64,000 nt of DNA from Caenispirillum bisanense (GTDB lineage: Bacteria > Pseudomonadota > Alphaproteobacteria > Rhodospirillales > Rhodospirillaceae). The translations under genes and the position numbers were made by a program. The stretch lies in assembly GCF_900230255.1 (NCBI RefSeq), contig NZ_OCNJ01000004.1, positions 310,001 through 374,000 of the forward strand. The letters run 5' to 3'. Below the pieces are notes generated by a model. It saw only the letters and a program-made list of their open reading frames with translations. It was not told the origin of the DNA and ran no database searches. Positions 48,396-57,625 of this stretch are shown piece after piece (the stretch's first letter is position 1; the number at the start of each line of letters is the position of its first letter).

Positions 48396-49175
48396 TCAGC
48401 CGGCTTCCGTCGCCGCCAGCACCGGCTTCAGTTCGGCCAGCCAGTCCATGTAGTTCCGGTGGTAGGTCCGATGCTCCGGGTCATCCTGCGTCAGAGCGGC
48501 ATAGCGCTGCAGAACCGGCACCTGCGCCCGGACGAAGTCCGCCACGATGCTGGACTTGAGGCGCGGCAGGAGGGCGGCGAAGCCGGTCACCAGATGACCG
48601 CCGCCGCGGCCGTCGCCGGCTGCCCGCGCGAGCGCCGGCAGAACGTCCCGGTTCGCCGCCAGGCAGACCTCGGCGTGCATCCGCAGCAGCATGGCGTCCT
48701 TTTTCAGGCTCGCCACTTCGTCGTCGAAATCCGTGCGGTCGACGATCCGGCCGCCGCTGTAGACCACCGGCGCCGCCTCCGACGTGTCGCAGGCCCAGCC
48801 GGCACGCGGGATCAGCAGATCCGCCTGGTCGACCTCCTCACGATAGGGGAAGAACGGCATGGTGCGGCAGCGTGCCGGCTTGTCGGCATGGATACCGCAC
48901 AGACCGGCCGGCGTGAGTTCGGGGCACGGGAAGCTCTTGGGCTGGTAGGCCGTCGGCATGAGTCGCACCGCGACCGTCTTGCGGTTCGGCAACCGGACCG
49001 TCAGGCCGAACCGCGACGCCGCCTGGAACTCGGCATTGCCCTGGCGGATGGGCGTCCAGACGACGGCGAGCGGGAAACGGCCGGCATGCCGCAGCGCATC
49101 CCCGAGCGTCAGGGGCAGCCATCCGGTGCAGCATCGTCCGCAGGCGGTACAGGCGAAGCGCCTGTCGGCCGTCAT
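48396..49175 (-). CDS. YkgJ-family zinc/iron-cluster protein, 259 aa
   Basis: Belongs to the UPF0153/YkgJ CxxCxxxCC family: [13 protein letters not shown] near residue 8, then [22 protein letters not shown] (cysteines near 84, 92 and 102). These cysteines bind zinc or a cluster. The C-terminal part (about 130-255) is helical with no known domain. Cytoplasmic. Its start overlaps the YchJ-like gene's stop by ATGA. Function unknown. Confidence 0.84.
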   Translation of the reverse strand: MTADRRFACTACGRCCTGWLPLTLGDALRHAGRFPLAVVWTPIRQGNAEFQAASRFGLTVRLPNRKTVAVRLMPTAYQPKSFPCPELTPAGLCGIHADKPARCRTMPFFPYREEVDQADLLIPRAGWACDTSEAAPVVYSGGRIVDRTDFDDEVASLKKDAMLLRMHAEVCLAANRDVLPALARAAGDGRGGGHLVTGFAALLPRLKSSIVADFVRAQVPVLQRYAALTQDDPEHRTYHRNYMDWLAELKPVLAATEAG

Positions 49176-49672
49176 CCGCAGCACTTCTTGTATTTCTTGC
49201 CCGATCCGCACGGGCAGGGGTCGTTGCGGCCGACCTTCTCGACCCGCCGCGGCGCCCCCTTGGGGTTCATCTGCGCCTCGGCATAAACCCAGCGTCCGTC
49301 TTCGCGGTGGAACAGGGCCGCCTCGTGATGCTCCAACTGCTGGCCGAGGCGCTCGAACCGCGCCCGGAACTCGACCCGCCCCGTCTCGTCGTCGGGGCCG
49401 CCGCCGGTGACGTCGACGATGGTCAGGCCCGTCCACGTCACGCCCTCGGCCGAGGCCGCCGACTGCTCGGCATCGAACACGTCGGCCAGCGCCGCTGCGT
49501 TCGTCCGCTGGAGATAGTCGATACGGCCGACGACATAGGCGGTGTACCGCGACCGCATGAGGGCCTCGGCCGTCGGCGCGGCGGCACCGTCGAGCAGTCC
49601 ACCGCAACACGCCGCGAAAACATGCCCCGAACCGCACGGACAGGCATCATCGCCAGCCACTCTCGCCGTCAT
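49172..49672 (-). CDS. YchJ/UPF0225-family protein with two SEC-C motifs
   Basis: A 166-residue protein with an SEC-C motif at each end: [18 protein letters not shown] near residue 8 and [17 protein letters not shown] near the C-terminus (about 147-165), both zinc-binding. The centre is the YchJ/UPF0225 fold with [19 protein letters not shown] and [12 protein letters not shown]. Function unproven; SEC-C proteins contact ribosomes or proteases. It is translationally coupled to the YkgJ-family gene, so the two zinc proteins may act together. Confidence 0.88.
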   Translation of the reverse strand: MTARVAGDDACPCGSGHVFAACCGGLLDGAAAPTAEALMRSRYTAYVVGRIDYLQRTNAAALADVFDAEQSAASAEGVTWTGLTIVDVTGGGPDDETGRVEFRARFERLGQQLEHHEAALFHREDGRWVYAEAQMNPKGAPRRVEKVGRNDPCPCGSGKKYKKCCG

Positions 49673-49881
49673 CCCAGTTCCCCCCTGGCGTTGTCTGGTG
49701 CGGAACGATAGCCGTGCCGCCCGACCCCGTCCATAGCCCCCGTTCCACGGGGGGACATGCAGCCTCAGCAACGGCGCCGCGCCAAGCACGGCGCCCTGTC
49801 GCCGCCACCGCCGACAGTGCGGAAGAGCGAAGCCCTCGAAGTCCGGCGGGAGCCTGTCGACCGCCGCCGCACCTTGCTGGT

Positions 49882-50637
49882 CTAGAAGACTGAGTCTTCT
49901 ATTTTTCCGCTCGATTGAGGCAATTCGCTGCCTTGGCGGAAGATTGCTGCAAAGGCTGCCGCCACGGCAGCACCATCGAGTGCGCCCGCGAGGGATTCGA
50001 GCGCCTCGGCCGTCAGTGGATGGTCGGCCCCGGGGCCGACGCCTGTTTCCAGAAGAGCGCGGACGTAGCCCGGCTCGAACTCGGGGTGGAACTGCACCGA
50101 TATGGCCCGGCGTCCGGCGTAATGGACGCCGCCATAGGGCGAGTGGTCCGTCTCCAGCAAGACCTCGGCCCCCGTCGGCAGGCGCACGATCTGGTCCTGG
50201 TGGAATGACAGGGCAGCGATGCCGGCGGCCTGCCCGAAGAGCCGCTGTCCCGTCGGCGTCAGGCGATGAACATGACGTCCGACTCCCCATCCCCGATCGG
50301 ATTTCTCCACGCGACCGCCGAAGGCTTGCGCCATGATCTGGTGGCCGAAGCAGACGCCGCCCACGGGCTTTCCGGCCGTCACGTAGCCGGTCACCTGATC
50401 TCTCAAGACATCGATCCACGCATGCCCGTCATAGACGCCGCAGCGCGAGCCGGTGATGAGCACGGCGTCCACCGTCTCCGGCGCGGGCAGCGGTGCGCCG
50501 TCGCGGAACCACGCCCGGCTGAACGACGCCTCGGGCAACACGGGAGTCAGCCACCGCTCGAACATGTCGGCGTAGGTGCCGAACCGCGGAATCAGGAAGT
50601 CCGCAGGCCGGTCGGCTTCGATGATGCAGATGTGCAC
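49882..50637 (-). CDS. Class I glutamine amidotransferase (gamma-glutamyl hydrolase-like)
   Basis: A 251-residue stand-alone GATase of the GuaA-type fold. The nucleophile is Cys96 ([16 protein letters not shown]) with His184/Glu186 ([10 protein letters not shown]). No ATP-pyrophosphatase domain follows, so it is not GMP synthase. In amine pathways such enzymes hydrolyse gamma-glutamyl amides (IpuF, AtdA2-like) or aid the ligase. It is the last gene of the 14-kb minus-strand cluster, 56 bases after the aldehyde dehydrogenase. GTG 50637 is preferred with GGAG upstream. Confidence 0.85.
   Translation of the reverse strand: MHICIIEADRPADFLIPRFGTYADMFERWLTPVLPEASFSRAWFRDGAPLPAPETVDAVLITGSRCGVYDGHAWIDVLRDQVTGYVTAGKPVGGVCFGHQIMAQAFGGRVEKSDRGWGVGRHVHRLTPTGQRLFGQAAGIAALSFHQDQIVRLPTGAEVLLETDHSPYGGVHYAGRRAISVQFHPEFEPGYVRALLETGVGPGADHPLTAEALESLAGALDGAAVAAAFAAIFRQGSELPQSSGKIEDSVF
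49884..49906 (+). terminator. Plus-strand intrinsic-terminator-like hairpin at the end of the amidotransferase gene
   Basis: AGAAGAC (49884-49890), TGA, GTCTTCT (49894-49900) followed by ATTTTT on the plus strand. The stem can extend by one pair. It overlaps the last codons of the minus-strand amidotransferase (IEDSVF-stop). In the plus orientation it is a textbook terminator although no plus-strand gene precedes it; in the minus orientation no T run follows. Confidence 0.55.
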
Positions 50638-50693
50638 GGGTGTCTCCGCAAGAGGCACGGCCGGGAGTGCGCACCACCCCCGGCCGGAGGGCG

Positions 50694-52190
50694 TCAGCGC
50701 AGGTCGACCCAGACGGACTTCGTCTGGGTGTACTGGGTCAGGGCTTCCAGGCACTTGTCGCGGCCGTTGCCGGACTGCTTGAAGCCGCCCCACGGAGTGG
50801 TGGCGTCGCCGGCCTCGTAGGCGTTGATCCACACGATGCCGGCGTCGATGTCACGGGCAAAGCGATGCGCCGTCTTGACGTTCGTGGTCCAGATGGAGGC
50901 CGCCAAGCCGTAAATGGTGTCGTTGGCCACGGCGATGGCGTGGTCCACGTCATCCACCGGAATGATCGAGGCGACCGGGCCGAAGATCTCCTCCTGCGCG
51001 ATCCGCATCGAATTGTCGACGTCGGTGAACAGCGTCGGCTCGACGTAGCAGCCCGCCTGGAAGGCGTCCGGCACCTTGCCGCCGAAGGCGAGACGAGCCC
51101 CTTCCTTGCGGCCGATGTCGACATAGCCGAGCACCCGCTGTTGCTGCTCCGCCGTCACCAGCGGCCCCATGGTGGTGGCCGGGTCGAGCGGGTCGCCGGG
51201 CTGGTGGGCGGTACGTGCGGCCTCCGTGAAGTGGTGGATGAACTCCTCGTAGACCGGTCGCTCGACCAGGATGCGGGATCCGGCGGAGCAGACCTCCCCC
51301 TGGTTGCCGTAGATGGCGCCGACGGCGGTGGCGGCGACGGTCTGCAGATCCTCGCAGTCGGCCAGGACGATCTGCGGGGACTTGCCGCCGCATTCGGTGG
51401 TGACGCGCTTCATGTTGGACTGGCCGGCATAGATCAGCATCAGCTTGCCGACCTCGCCCGAGCCGGTGAAGCCGATCTTGTCGACGTTCATGTGCAGGGC
51501 CAGCGGCTTGCCGGCTTCCTCGCCGAAACCGGTGACGACGTTGAACACGCCGTCGGGGCCGCCCGCCTCGACGAACAGCCGCGCCAGCAGCAGCGCCGAC
51601 AGCGGCGACTGCTCGGCCGGCTTCAGCACCACGGAATTGCCGGTCGCCAGCGCCGGGCCGAGCTTCCACGCCGCCATCATCAACGGGTAGTTCCACGGCA
51701 CCACCAGGCCGCAGACGCCCAACGGCTGGCGAACGATGTAGTGGACGGCGGACGCCGTGGTGTTGGTGACGACGCCTTCCATCTTGTCCACCGCCTCGGC
51801 GAAGAAGCGGATGCTGGACAGCGAGCCCGGAATGTCGATGTTCAGCATGTCGGAAATGGGCTTGCCCATGTCGAGGGTGTCGAGCAACGCGAACTCTTCG
51901 GCATGGGCCTCGATGAGGTCGGCGAAGCGGGCGAGCACGGTCATGCGGTCGCGCGGGTCACGGCGGGACCACACGCCGGACCGGAAGGCGCGATGGGCAG
52001 AGGCGACGGCGCGTTCCACGTCGACGGCAGTGCCGCGGGCGACCTCGGCGACGACCGCGCCCGTCGCCGGGTTGACGGTCTCGAACCGGCCGCCGCCGAC
52101 GGCGTCGACGAAGCGACCGTCGATGAACAACCGCCCCTCGGGCACGAGGGTCGCGGCCTTGTCCTTCCAATAGGCGAGAGTGTGAGCCAT
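50694..52190 (-). CDS. Aldehyde dehydrogenase, PuuC-like
   Basis: A 498-residue NAD(P)-dependent aldehyde dehydrogenase. Catalytic Cys301 lies in YGNQGEVCSAGSR, Glu266 in VTTECGGKSP, and the cofactor loop is VVPWNYPLMMAAWKLGPAL with FTGSGEVG. The sequence resembles gamma-glutamyl-gamma-aminobutyraldehyde dehydrogenase (PuuC) and related amine-aldehyde enzymes more than betaine-aldehyde types, though that is a judgement by eye. It would oxidise the amino-aldehyde product of the pathway to an amino acid. It lies between the ABC permease gene (20 bases) and the GATase. Confidence 0.9.
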   Translation of the reverse strand: MAHTLAYWKDKAATLVPEGRLFIDGRFVDAVGGGRFETVNPATGAVVAEVARGTAVDVERAVASAHRAFRSGVWSRRDPRDRMTVLARFADLIEAHAEEFALLDTLDMGKPISDMLNIDIPGSLSSIRFFAEAVDKMEGVVTNTTASAVHYIVRQPLGVCGLVVPWNYPLMMAAWKLGPALATGNSVVLKPAEQSPLSALLLARLFVEAGGPDGVFNVVTGFGEEAGKPLALHMNVDKIGFTGSGEVGKLMLIYAGQSNMKRVTTECGGKSPQIVLADCEDLQTVAATAVGAIYGNQGEVCSAGSRILVERPVYEEFIHHFTEAARTAHQPGDPLDPATTMGPLVTAEQQQRVLGYVDIGRKEGARLAFGGKVPDAFQAGCYVEPTLFTDVDNSMRIAQEEIFGPVASIIPVDDVDHAIAVANDTIYGLAASIWTTNVKTAHRFARDIDAGIVWINAYEAGDATTPWGGFKQSGNGRDKCLEALTQYTQTKSVWVDLR

Positions 52191-52210
52191 GTCAGAGGAG
52201 TCTCCAGGGG

Positions 52211-53092
52211 TCAGCGTGACGTGCGGTCACGCGTCGCGATGACGGAAATGACGATGAGAACCAGCGACATCAGGACGATCAGCGTGCCGACGGCATTGAT
52301 CTCGGGCGTCACGCCGCGCCGCAGGGTCGAATAGATGTACATGGGCAAGGTGTTGTCGCGGCCGGTGAGGAAGAAAGTCACCGGGATCTCGTCGAACGAC
52401 AGCACGAAGGCCAGCAACCCGGCGCCGATGATGGCCGACCTGATGTTCGGCAACGTGACGTGGAAGAAGGTGCGCAACGGACTGGCGCCGAGGTCCGACG
52501 ACGCCTCCTCCAGCGACTTCGGCAGACGCTGGAGCCGCGCGTAGACCTGCGTCACCACGACGCCGATCAGGGCGGTGGCATGGCCGAAGATGACCGTCTC
52601 GAGGCTGAGGTTGAAGCCGATCAGCTTGAAGAGGTTCAGCATGGAAATGCCGGTGACGATACCCGGCAACGTGATCGGCAACAGCACGAGCCGGCGGAAC
52701 AGGGTCTTGCCGATGAAGTTGAAGCGATGCAGCGCAATCGCCGCGACGACGCCGACGACGAGCGTCAGGGCGGTGGCCAGCGTGGCGACATAGAAGCTGT
52801 TGCCGATGGCCTTCAGCAGGTCGGCGTTGGAGAACAGCTTCTCGTACCATTGCAGGCTGAAGCCGGTGATGGGCCAGGTGAGCGACCGCGAGTCCGAGAA
52901 GCTGAAGGCGATCAGTACCCAGATCGGAATGTAGAGGAACGCCATCAGCAGGGCGACGAAGGTCATGAAGGCCGTGTCGGCGGCGTAGCGCGACACCAGG
53001 CCGGGAGCGGCGCGCTGCCGGCGCTGTTCTGGTACGGCGGCATGCTCCGCCGCCGGCCGCAATCGGGCGGCGAGGCCGGAAGTCCGGGTCAT
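52211..53092 (-). CDS. ABC transporter permease, PotC/PotI-type
   Basis: A 293-residue inner-membrane permease of a spermidine/putrescine-type importer. Six helices are visible, and the EAA-loop is SLEEASSDLGASPLRTFFHVTLP. The N-terminal 35 residues are polar and Arg-rich. The start lies one base after the stop of the PotB-like permease, so both are expressed together. It forms the transmembrane pore with that partner. Confidence 0.92.
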   Translation of the reverse strand: MTRTSGLAARLRPAAEHAAVPEQRRQRAAPGLVSRYAADTAFMTFVALLMAFLYIPIWVLIAFSFSDSRSLTWPITGFSLQWYEKLFSNADLLKAIGNSFYVATLATALTLVVGVVAAIALHRFNFIGKTLFRRLVLLPITLPGIVTGISMLNLFKLIGFNLSLETVIFGHATALIGVVVTQVYARLQRLPKSLEEASSDLGASPLRTFFHVTLPNIRSAIIGAGLLAFVLSFDEIPVTFFLTGRDNTLPMYIYSTLRRGVTPEINAVGTLIVLMSLVLIVISVIATRDRTSR

Positions 53093-53093
53093 G

Positions 53094-53960
53094 TCAGGTG
53101 CCTCCGGTGCGGCTGGACTTCTCGATGCGGTCGGACAGCGACACGATGAGAAGCACGATGACCAGCATCACGATGGACAGGGCGGAGCCGAGCGGCCAGT
53201 TGAGCGCAGCACCGAACTGCGTGGCGATGACCGAGGCGATGAGGTTGCCGTCGGGACCACCGACCAGGAACGGCGCGATGAAGTCGCCGAACGACAGGCA
53301 GAAGGTCAGCGTGAACCCCGCCGCGATGCCGGGCGCCGACAGCGGCAGCGTGACCCGCAGGAAGGTCTGCCACGGCCCCACACCGAGGTCCGACGACGCC
53401 TCCGCCAGGTTGGGCGGGATGCGTTCCAGGGCGGTATAGATCGGCATCACCATGAAGGGGATGAAGATGTAGGTGAGCGTCACCACCATGGCGAACTGGT
53501 TGTAGAGGAAGATGTCCGACGGCTCGGAGATGATGCCCACCGACATGAGGAAGGAGTTGAGGATTCCCTCGGTGCCGAGGATGGTCTTCCAGATGTAGGC
53601 GCGCAGCAGGTAGCTCACCCACAGCGGCGCGATGACGGCCATGTAGAGCCACGTCCGCACCGCCTGCCAGCGACAGCGGAACACCAGGAAGTAGGTGAAG
53701 GGATAGGCCAGCAGGAACGACGCCAGCGACACCAGAAGGGAGATCTTCAGCGTGCGCCACAGCACCTGGACGTACTGCGGGTCGGTGAACAGCAGGATGT
53801 AGTTGCCGAACTGGAAATCGGGCTTGAAGCTCGGGTAGGACTTCACCCAGAAGCTGTAGGTCATGAGGATGCCGTAGGGCACCAGCATGAAGACCACGAT
53901 CCACAGCAGCGGAATGCCGAGGACGATGAGCCCCGGCAGGGTGCGGCGGTCGAGTGTCAT
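53094..53960 (-). CDS. ABC transporter permease, PotB/PotH-type
   Basis: A 288-residue permease with about six helices. The start MTLDRRTLPGLIVLGIPLLW leads directly into the first. The EAA-loop ALERIPPNLAEASSDLGVGP contacts the ATPase. Its ATG overlaps the stop of the ATPase gene (ATGA). Homology to PotB/YdcU-type permeases suggests a polyamine or amine substrate. Confidence 0.92.
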   Translation of the reverse strand: MTLDRRTLPGLIVLGIPLLWIVVFMLVPYGILMTYSFWVKSYPSFKPDFQFGNYILLFTDPQYVQVLWRTLKISLLVSLASFLLAYPFTYFLVFRCRWQAVRTWLYMAVIAPLWVSYLLRAYIWKTILGTEGILNSFLMSVGIISEPSDIFLYNQFAMVVTLTYIFIPFMVMPIYTALERIPPNLAEASSDLGVGPWQTFLRVTLPLSAPGIAAGFTLTFCLSFGDFIAPFLVGGPDGNLIASVIATQFGAALNWPLGSALSIVMLVIVLLIVSLSDRIEKSSRTGGT

Positions 53961-55054
53961 GGGGCGCCCCCGCCCGGAAAGACGAAGACGTTGTGAGGTT
54001 CCACGGCCACCGCCAGACGGCTGCCCAGGGGCGGCAGGCCGCTGCGGGCGAGGCTGTCGGGGAGCAGGCTGTCGACGTAGATGGTCTCGCCGCCGTCGAG
54101 TTCCAGCGCCGTCCGCAAGCCGAGGCCATAGTAGACAACTTCCGACACACGGCCGCTGAGGATGTTGCCGCACGCGGCCTCGGGAGGCACCACCCGCAGC
54201 TTTTCAGGCCGGAAGCCGACCGTCACCACGTCGCCCGCACGCTGCGGCCGGTCCGTCAGGGCCGTCAGCTCGATGCCCGAAACAGCAACCTTCGCCGTCC
54301 CGCCGTCGGCCGCCACCACCCCGCCCGGCAGGAAGTTGGTCGTGCCGATGAAGTTGGCGACGTAGGGCGACGCCGGATGGTCGTAGATGTCCTGCGGCCT
54401 GCCGTCCTGGGCGACGCGGCCGCTTTCCATCACCACCACCCGGTCGGACATGGTGAGCGCCTCTTCCTGGTCGTGGGTCACCATGACGAAGGTGATGCCG
54501 ACCTTGTCGTGCAGGTGCTTCATCTCCATGCGCATCTGGTCGCGCATGCGGGCGTCGAGCGCCGACAGCGGCTCGTCGAGCAGCAGCACCTTGGGCTTGC
54601 GCACGATGGCGCGGGCCAGGGCGATGCGCTGGCGCTGGCCGCCGGACAGCTGGTGCGGCATCTGGTCGATCTTGTCGGGCAGCCCGACCAGCCGCAGCAC
54701 CTCGACGACCGCCGCATCCCGCTCGGCCCGCCCGACGCCGAGCATCTTCAGGCCATAGGCGATGTTCTGGCCGACCGTCATGTGCGGAAACAGGGCGTAG
54801 TCCTGAAACACCATGTTGACGTCGCGACGGTGCGGCGGCTCCCAGGTCACGTCCTTTCCGGCCAGGAAGATGCGGCCGTGCGTCGGCTGCTCGAAGCCGC
54901 CGATCATGCGCAGCAGGGTGGACTTGCCGCAGCCCGAGGGGCCGAGCAGCGTGACGAACTCGCCGTCCTCGATGGAGAGCGAGACGTCGTCCACGCCGAT
55001 GATGGATTTCGTATAGTGCTTGGAGACACGCTCCAGCTCGATGATGCCGGCCAT
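53957..55054 (-). CDS. ABC transporter ATP-binding protein, PotA-type
   Basis: A 365-residue ATPase with Walker A LLGPSGCGKST (37-46), the Q-loop NMVFQDYALFPHMT, signature QLSGGQRQRIALARAI, Walker B KVLLLDEPLSALD and His in VTHDQEEAL. A TOBE-like domain (about 285-360) ends the chain, as in PotA and MalK. It powers the importer formed with the two permeases and the binding protein upstream. A 12-base-pair hairpin precedes it. Confidence 0.94.
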   Translation of the reverse strand: MAGIIELERVSKHYTKSIIGVDDVSLSIEDGEFVTLLGPSGCGKSTLLRMIGGFEQPTHGRIFLAGKDVTWEPPHRRDVNMVFQDYALFPHMTVGQNIAYGLKMLGVGRAERDAAVVEVLRLVGLPDKIDQMPHQLSGGQRQRIALARAIVRKPKVLLLDEPLSALDARMRDQMRMEMKHLHDKVGITFVMVTHDQEEALTMSDRVVVMESGRVAQDGRPQDIYDHPASPYVANFIGTTNFLPGGVVAADGGTAKVAVSGIELTALTDRPQRAGDVVTVGFRPEKLRVVPPEAACGNILSGRVSEVVYYGLGLRTALELDGGETIYVDSLLPDSLARSGLPPLGSRLAVAVEPHNVFVFPGGGAP

Positions 55055-55090
55055 GGTGATGGTCCCTGCTTGCAGTGCAGTCTCATGGGA

Positions 55091-55120
55091 CGGCCGCGGG
55101 CGCCGGGACGCCCGCGGCCG
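55091..55120 (-). terminator. Intercistronic hairpin between binding-protein and ATPase genes
   Basis: CGGCCGCGGGCG (55091-55102), CCGGGA, CGCCCGCGGCCG (55109-55120): a perfect 12-base-pair stem. It sits 17 bases after the binding-protein stop on the minus strand, a classic position for a structure that protects the binding-protein message from decay, giving more binding protein than membrane parts. Confidence 0.7.
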
Positions 55121-55136
55121 CCTCCGCGTCAGGCGC

Positions 55137-56174
55137 TCACTGCGCCTTCACGGAGTTCCAGGCGTTGGTGTAGGCCTCGAAGCGGTCGCCGAGCGCGGTC
55201 CAGATCATCAGGCTGTCGATGTAGGCGGGGTCGTCCTGGTGCAGGGCCTTGAACTGCTCGGGCGACATGCAGTTCTTCGCCGCCACCGGGTTCACGGCGG
55301 AGTAGCCGTTGACGTTGGCGACGCCGCACTGGCCCAGTTCCGACAGCTGCATGTCGAGGAACTTGTAGGCGCATTCCTTGTTCGGCGTGTCCTTGACCAC
55401 CATCCAGCTGTCCATCCAGCCTTCGGCGCCTTCCTTCGGCACGAACTCGGTGACCTTGATGCCTTCCTTGGCGAGCAGCGACGACTGATAGCCGGCCCAG
55501 GAATTGGAGATGACGACCTCGCCGGCCTTGTAGAGGTCGACCAGTTCGCCGGCGGTCGCCCAGTACTTGCGCACCAGCGGCTTCTGCTCGACGAGGGCCT
55601 CCCGGGCCTTCGCGATCTGCTCGTCGCTGAGCGTGTAGATGTTCATGTCGCCGTTGCGACGGGCTGCGACGTAGATGGAACTCTTGTCGTCCCACAGCGA
55701 GACTTTACCCGCCAGGTCCTTGTTCCACAGATCGGCGATGGAGGTGGGGGGCGTCTGGAAGGCGTCGTCACGGTACATGAGGACGATGGCGCCCCACGAA
55801 TAGGGCATGCCGTAATAGTCGCCGTCGCGCTGAATCCCGTCGAGGCCGAGAAACTTCGGATAGATGTTCTTCCAGCCGGCGATCTTGTCGGTTTCCAAGG
55901 GTTCGACGAAGCCGAGGTCGATCATCAGCGCCGTGGTGTCGATGGACGGAGTGATGAGGTCATAGACGCCGCCGCCCGACATCAGCTTGGGCGCGAAGTC
56001 GTCGTTGGATCCGACATAGGTGGCGTTGACCTTGCAGCCGGACTCTTCCTCGAACTTCCCGATGAAGGAGGGGTCGGCATAGCCTTCCCAGGTCAGGACA
56101 TTGACGGAGCCGGCGGCCAGCGCCGGGGTGGACAACATGGTCAGGCACGAAGCCGCCGCAATAATCTTTTTCAT
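55137..56174 (-). CDS. Periplasmic binding protein, PotD/PotF-type
   Basis: A 345-residue substrate-binding protein with signal MKKIIAAASCLTMLSTPALA. The mature chain begins like PotD, SVNVLTWEGYADPSFIGKFE, and has YDLITPSIDTTALMIDLG and YGMPYSWGAIVLMYRDD, an aromatic pocket suited to amines. In this family Trp and Asp/Glu residues bind polyamines; whether it takes putrescine, spermidine or a different amine is unknown. It is upstream of the ATPase and permease genes and separated from the sigma-54 activator by 23 bases. Confidence 0.92.
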   Translation of the reverse strand: MKKIIAAASCLTMLSTPALAAGSVNVLTWEGYADPSFIGKFEEESGCKVNATYVGSNDDFAPKLMSGGGVYDLITPSIDTTALMIDLGFVEPLETDKIAGWKNIYPKFLGLDGIQRDGDYYGMPYSWGAIVLMYRDDAFQTPPTSIADLWNKDLAGKVSLWDDKSSIYVAARRNGDMNIYTLSDEQIAKAREALVEQKPLVRKYWATAGELVDLYKAGEVVISNSWAGYQSSLLAKEGIKVTEFVPKEGAEGWMDSWMVVKDTPNKECAYKFLDMQLSELGQCGVANVNGYSAVNPVAAKNCMSPEQFKALHQDDPAYIDSLMIWTALGDRFEAYTNAWNSVKAQ

Positions 56175-56197
56175 CTCTAAGCCTCCACTGTCTTTTT

Positions 56198-57625
56198 TCA
56201 GTGTTCCCCGTCGGGCGTCTTTCCACCCTTATTTGTTTTTCTTACGATTGTTCCGATGTCGACGCCCAGCGCCGCCGCCGCCTTCCGCTTGCTGCCGTGC
56301 TCGCGAATGGCGGCTTCGATGATGCGGGCTTCGAAGGCGGCGACCTGTTCGCGCAGCGGTGCGCCTTCCGGGGGCGCACCTGTCGCCGTCGACGGGCCGG
56401 CACCGATTGCCGCAGCGCCGTCGGACAGGTTCTGCAGGCGCCGCGGCAGTTCGTCCTCGTCGTCGCCGAGCACCGAGATCTGCTGCAACAGGTTCACCAG
56501 TTCGCGGATATTGCCCGGGTAGGCGTAGGCCCGCAGGCGCCGAAGAAGGTCGGGCGCCAGCGCCAGCGGCGTCGCGCGGCGCTGGTTGATGCCGGCGACG
56601 GTGCGGTCGATCAGGTGGTCGAGCAGCTCCGGCATCTCGCGCAGGGGCTTGAGCGGCATGTTGACCACTGCCAGGCGGTAATAGAGGTCGGTGCGGAAGC
56701 GCCGCTCCTCCGCCAGCGCCAGCAGGTCGCGGTTCGTCGCCGAGATGATGCGGACGTTGACGCGGCGCGGCTTGGTGCTGCCGACGCGCATCACCAGCCC
56801 GTCTTCGAGGAAACTGAGGAGCTTGGCCTGCAGCGTCAGCGGAATCTCCCCCACTTCGTCCAGGAACAGAGTCCCGCCTTCCGCCGCTTCGATGAGGCCT
56901 TTCTTGCCGTCGGTGGAGGCGCCGGTGAAGGCGCCCTTCTCGTAGCCGAACAGTTCGGACTCGAAGAGGGTCTCCGGGATGGCGGCGCAGTTGACGGCGA
57001 CGAAGGGATCGGTGGCGTTGGAGACGAAGGTGTGCAGGTGGCGCGCGATCTCGGTCTTGCCGACGCCGGACTCGCCGGTGATGAGGACGCGGGCGTTCTG
57101 CAGCAAGGCGCGTTCTCCGCGCGCCATGATGCGGTCGAGATAGGGCGACAACTGGCGCTGGCGGGCGAAGTCGGGCCGGATCTTGCGCTCGACACCGCCG
57201 GCGAAGGCCGCCGCATCGCGGTCGCCGCGCGCCACCCGGCGGGCATGGTCGAACACCGACAGGTCGCGCAGGATGACGAGCAGGGCACCCGGCAGTTCAG
57301 GAATACGCCGGACGGTGACGAAGATGGCGCCGATGCCGTCGCTGTGCAGCAAGGCGTCGCCGACGCGCCCGCCGTCGATGCGCTCCGTCACCGCCGTCCA
57401 GTCGAGGGAACTGTCTGCCACCAGTTCCCCGAAAGGGACACCGGTCGGCTTCCGCACCGTGAAGCCGCCGACAGCCTGGGCCTCCTTGTTGCAGAAGGCC
57501 ACCCTGCGGGCGGGGTCGATCACGATCACGCCATCAGGCGAAGCGTCGAGCGCGGCCAGGAGAAGGCGCATCTTCTCGGCGGTTTCGGCGGCTGCCGGCT
57601 CCAGTGGGCTGCTTTTCAGGATCAT
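56198..57625 (-). CDS. PAS/AAA+ sigma-54-dependent activator
   Basis: A 475-residue enhancer-binding protein. An N-terminal PAS domain (about 20-125) with LDASPDGVIVIDPARRVAF precedes the AAA+ core: Walker A GESGVGKT (184-191), the sigma-54 loop GAFTGA (231-236), Walker B GGTLFLDEVGE (251-260) and the arginine-finger region. A Fis-type HTH (about 445-470, HGSKRKAAAALGVDIGTIV) ends the protein. It lacks a receiver domain, so it is not phosphorylated by a kinase; it likely responds to a ligand or to the coupled PAS-only protein. Its ATG overlaps that gene's stop. Confidence 0.93.
   Translation of the reverse strand: MILKSSPLEPAAAETAEKMRLLLAALDASPDGVIVIDPARRVAFCNKEAQAVGGFTVRKPTGVPFGELVADSSLDWTAVTERIDGGRVGDALLHSDGIGAIFVTVRRIPELPGALLVILRDLSVFDHARRVARGDRDAAAFAGGVERKIRPDFARQRQLSPYLDRIMARGERALLQNARVLITGESGVGKTEIARHLHTFVSNATDPFVAVNCAAIPETLFESELFGYEKGAFTGASTDGKKGLIEAAEGGTLFLDEVGEIPLTLQAKLLSFLEDGLVMRVGSTKPRRVNVRIISATNRDLLALAEERRFRTDLYYRLAVVNMPLKPLREMPELLDHLIDRTVAGINQRRATPLALAPDLLRRLRAYAYPGNIRELVNLLQQISVLGDDEDELPRRLQNLSDGAAAIGAGPSTATGAPPEGAPLREQVAAFEARIIEAAIREHGSKRKAAAALGVDIGTIVRKTNKGGKTPDGEH

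Noticed and set aside
49737-49795. Terminators of the amidotransferase operon in the gap after 49882
   Set aside because: CCCCCGT/ACGGGGG and GGCGCCG/CGGCGCC hairpins exist but lack T runs on the minus strand; not strong enough to call separately.
49882-50637. GMP synthase (guaA)
   Set aside because: Only the amidotransferase domain is present; there is no ATP-pyrophosphatase or dimerisation domain.
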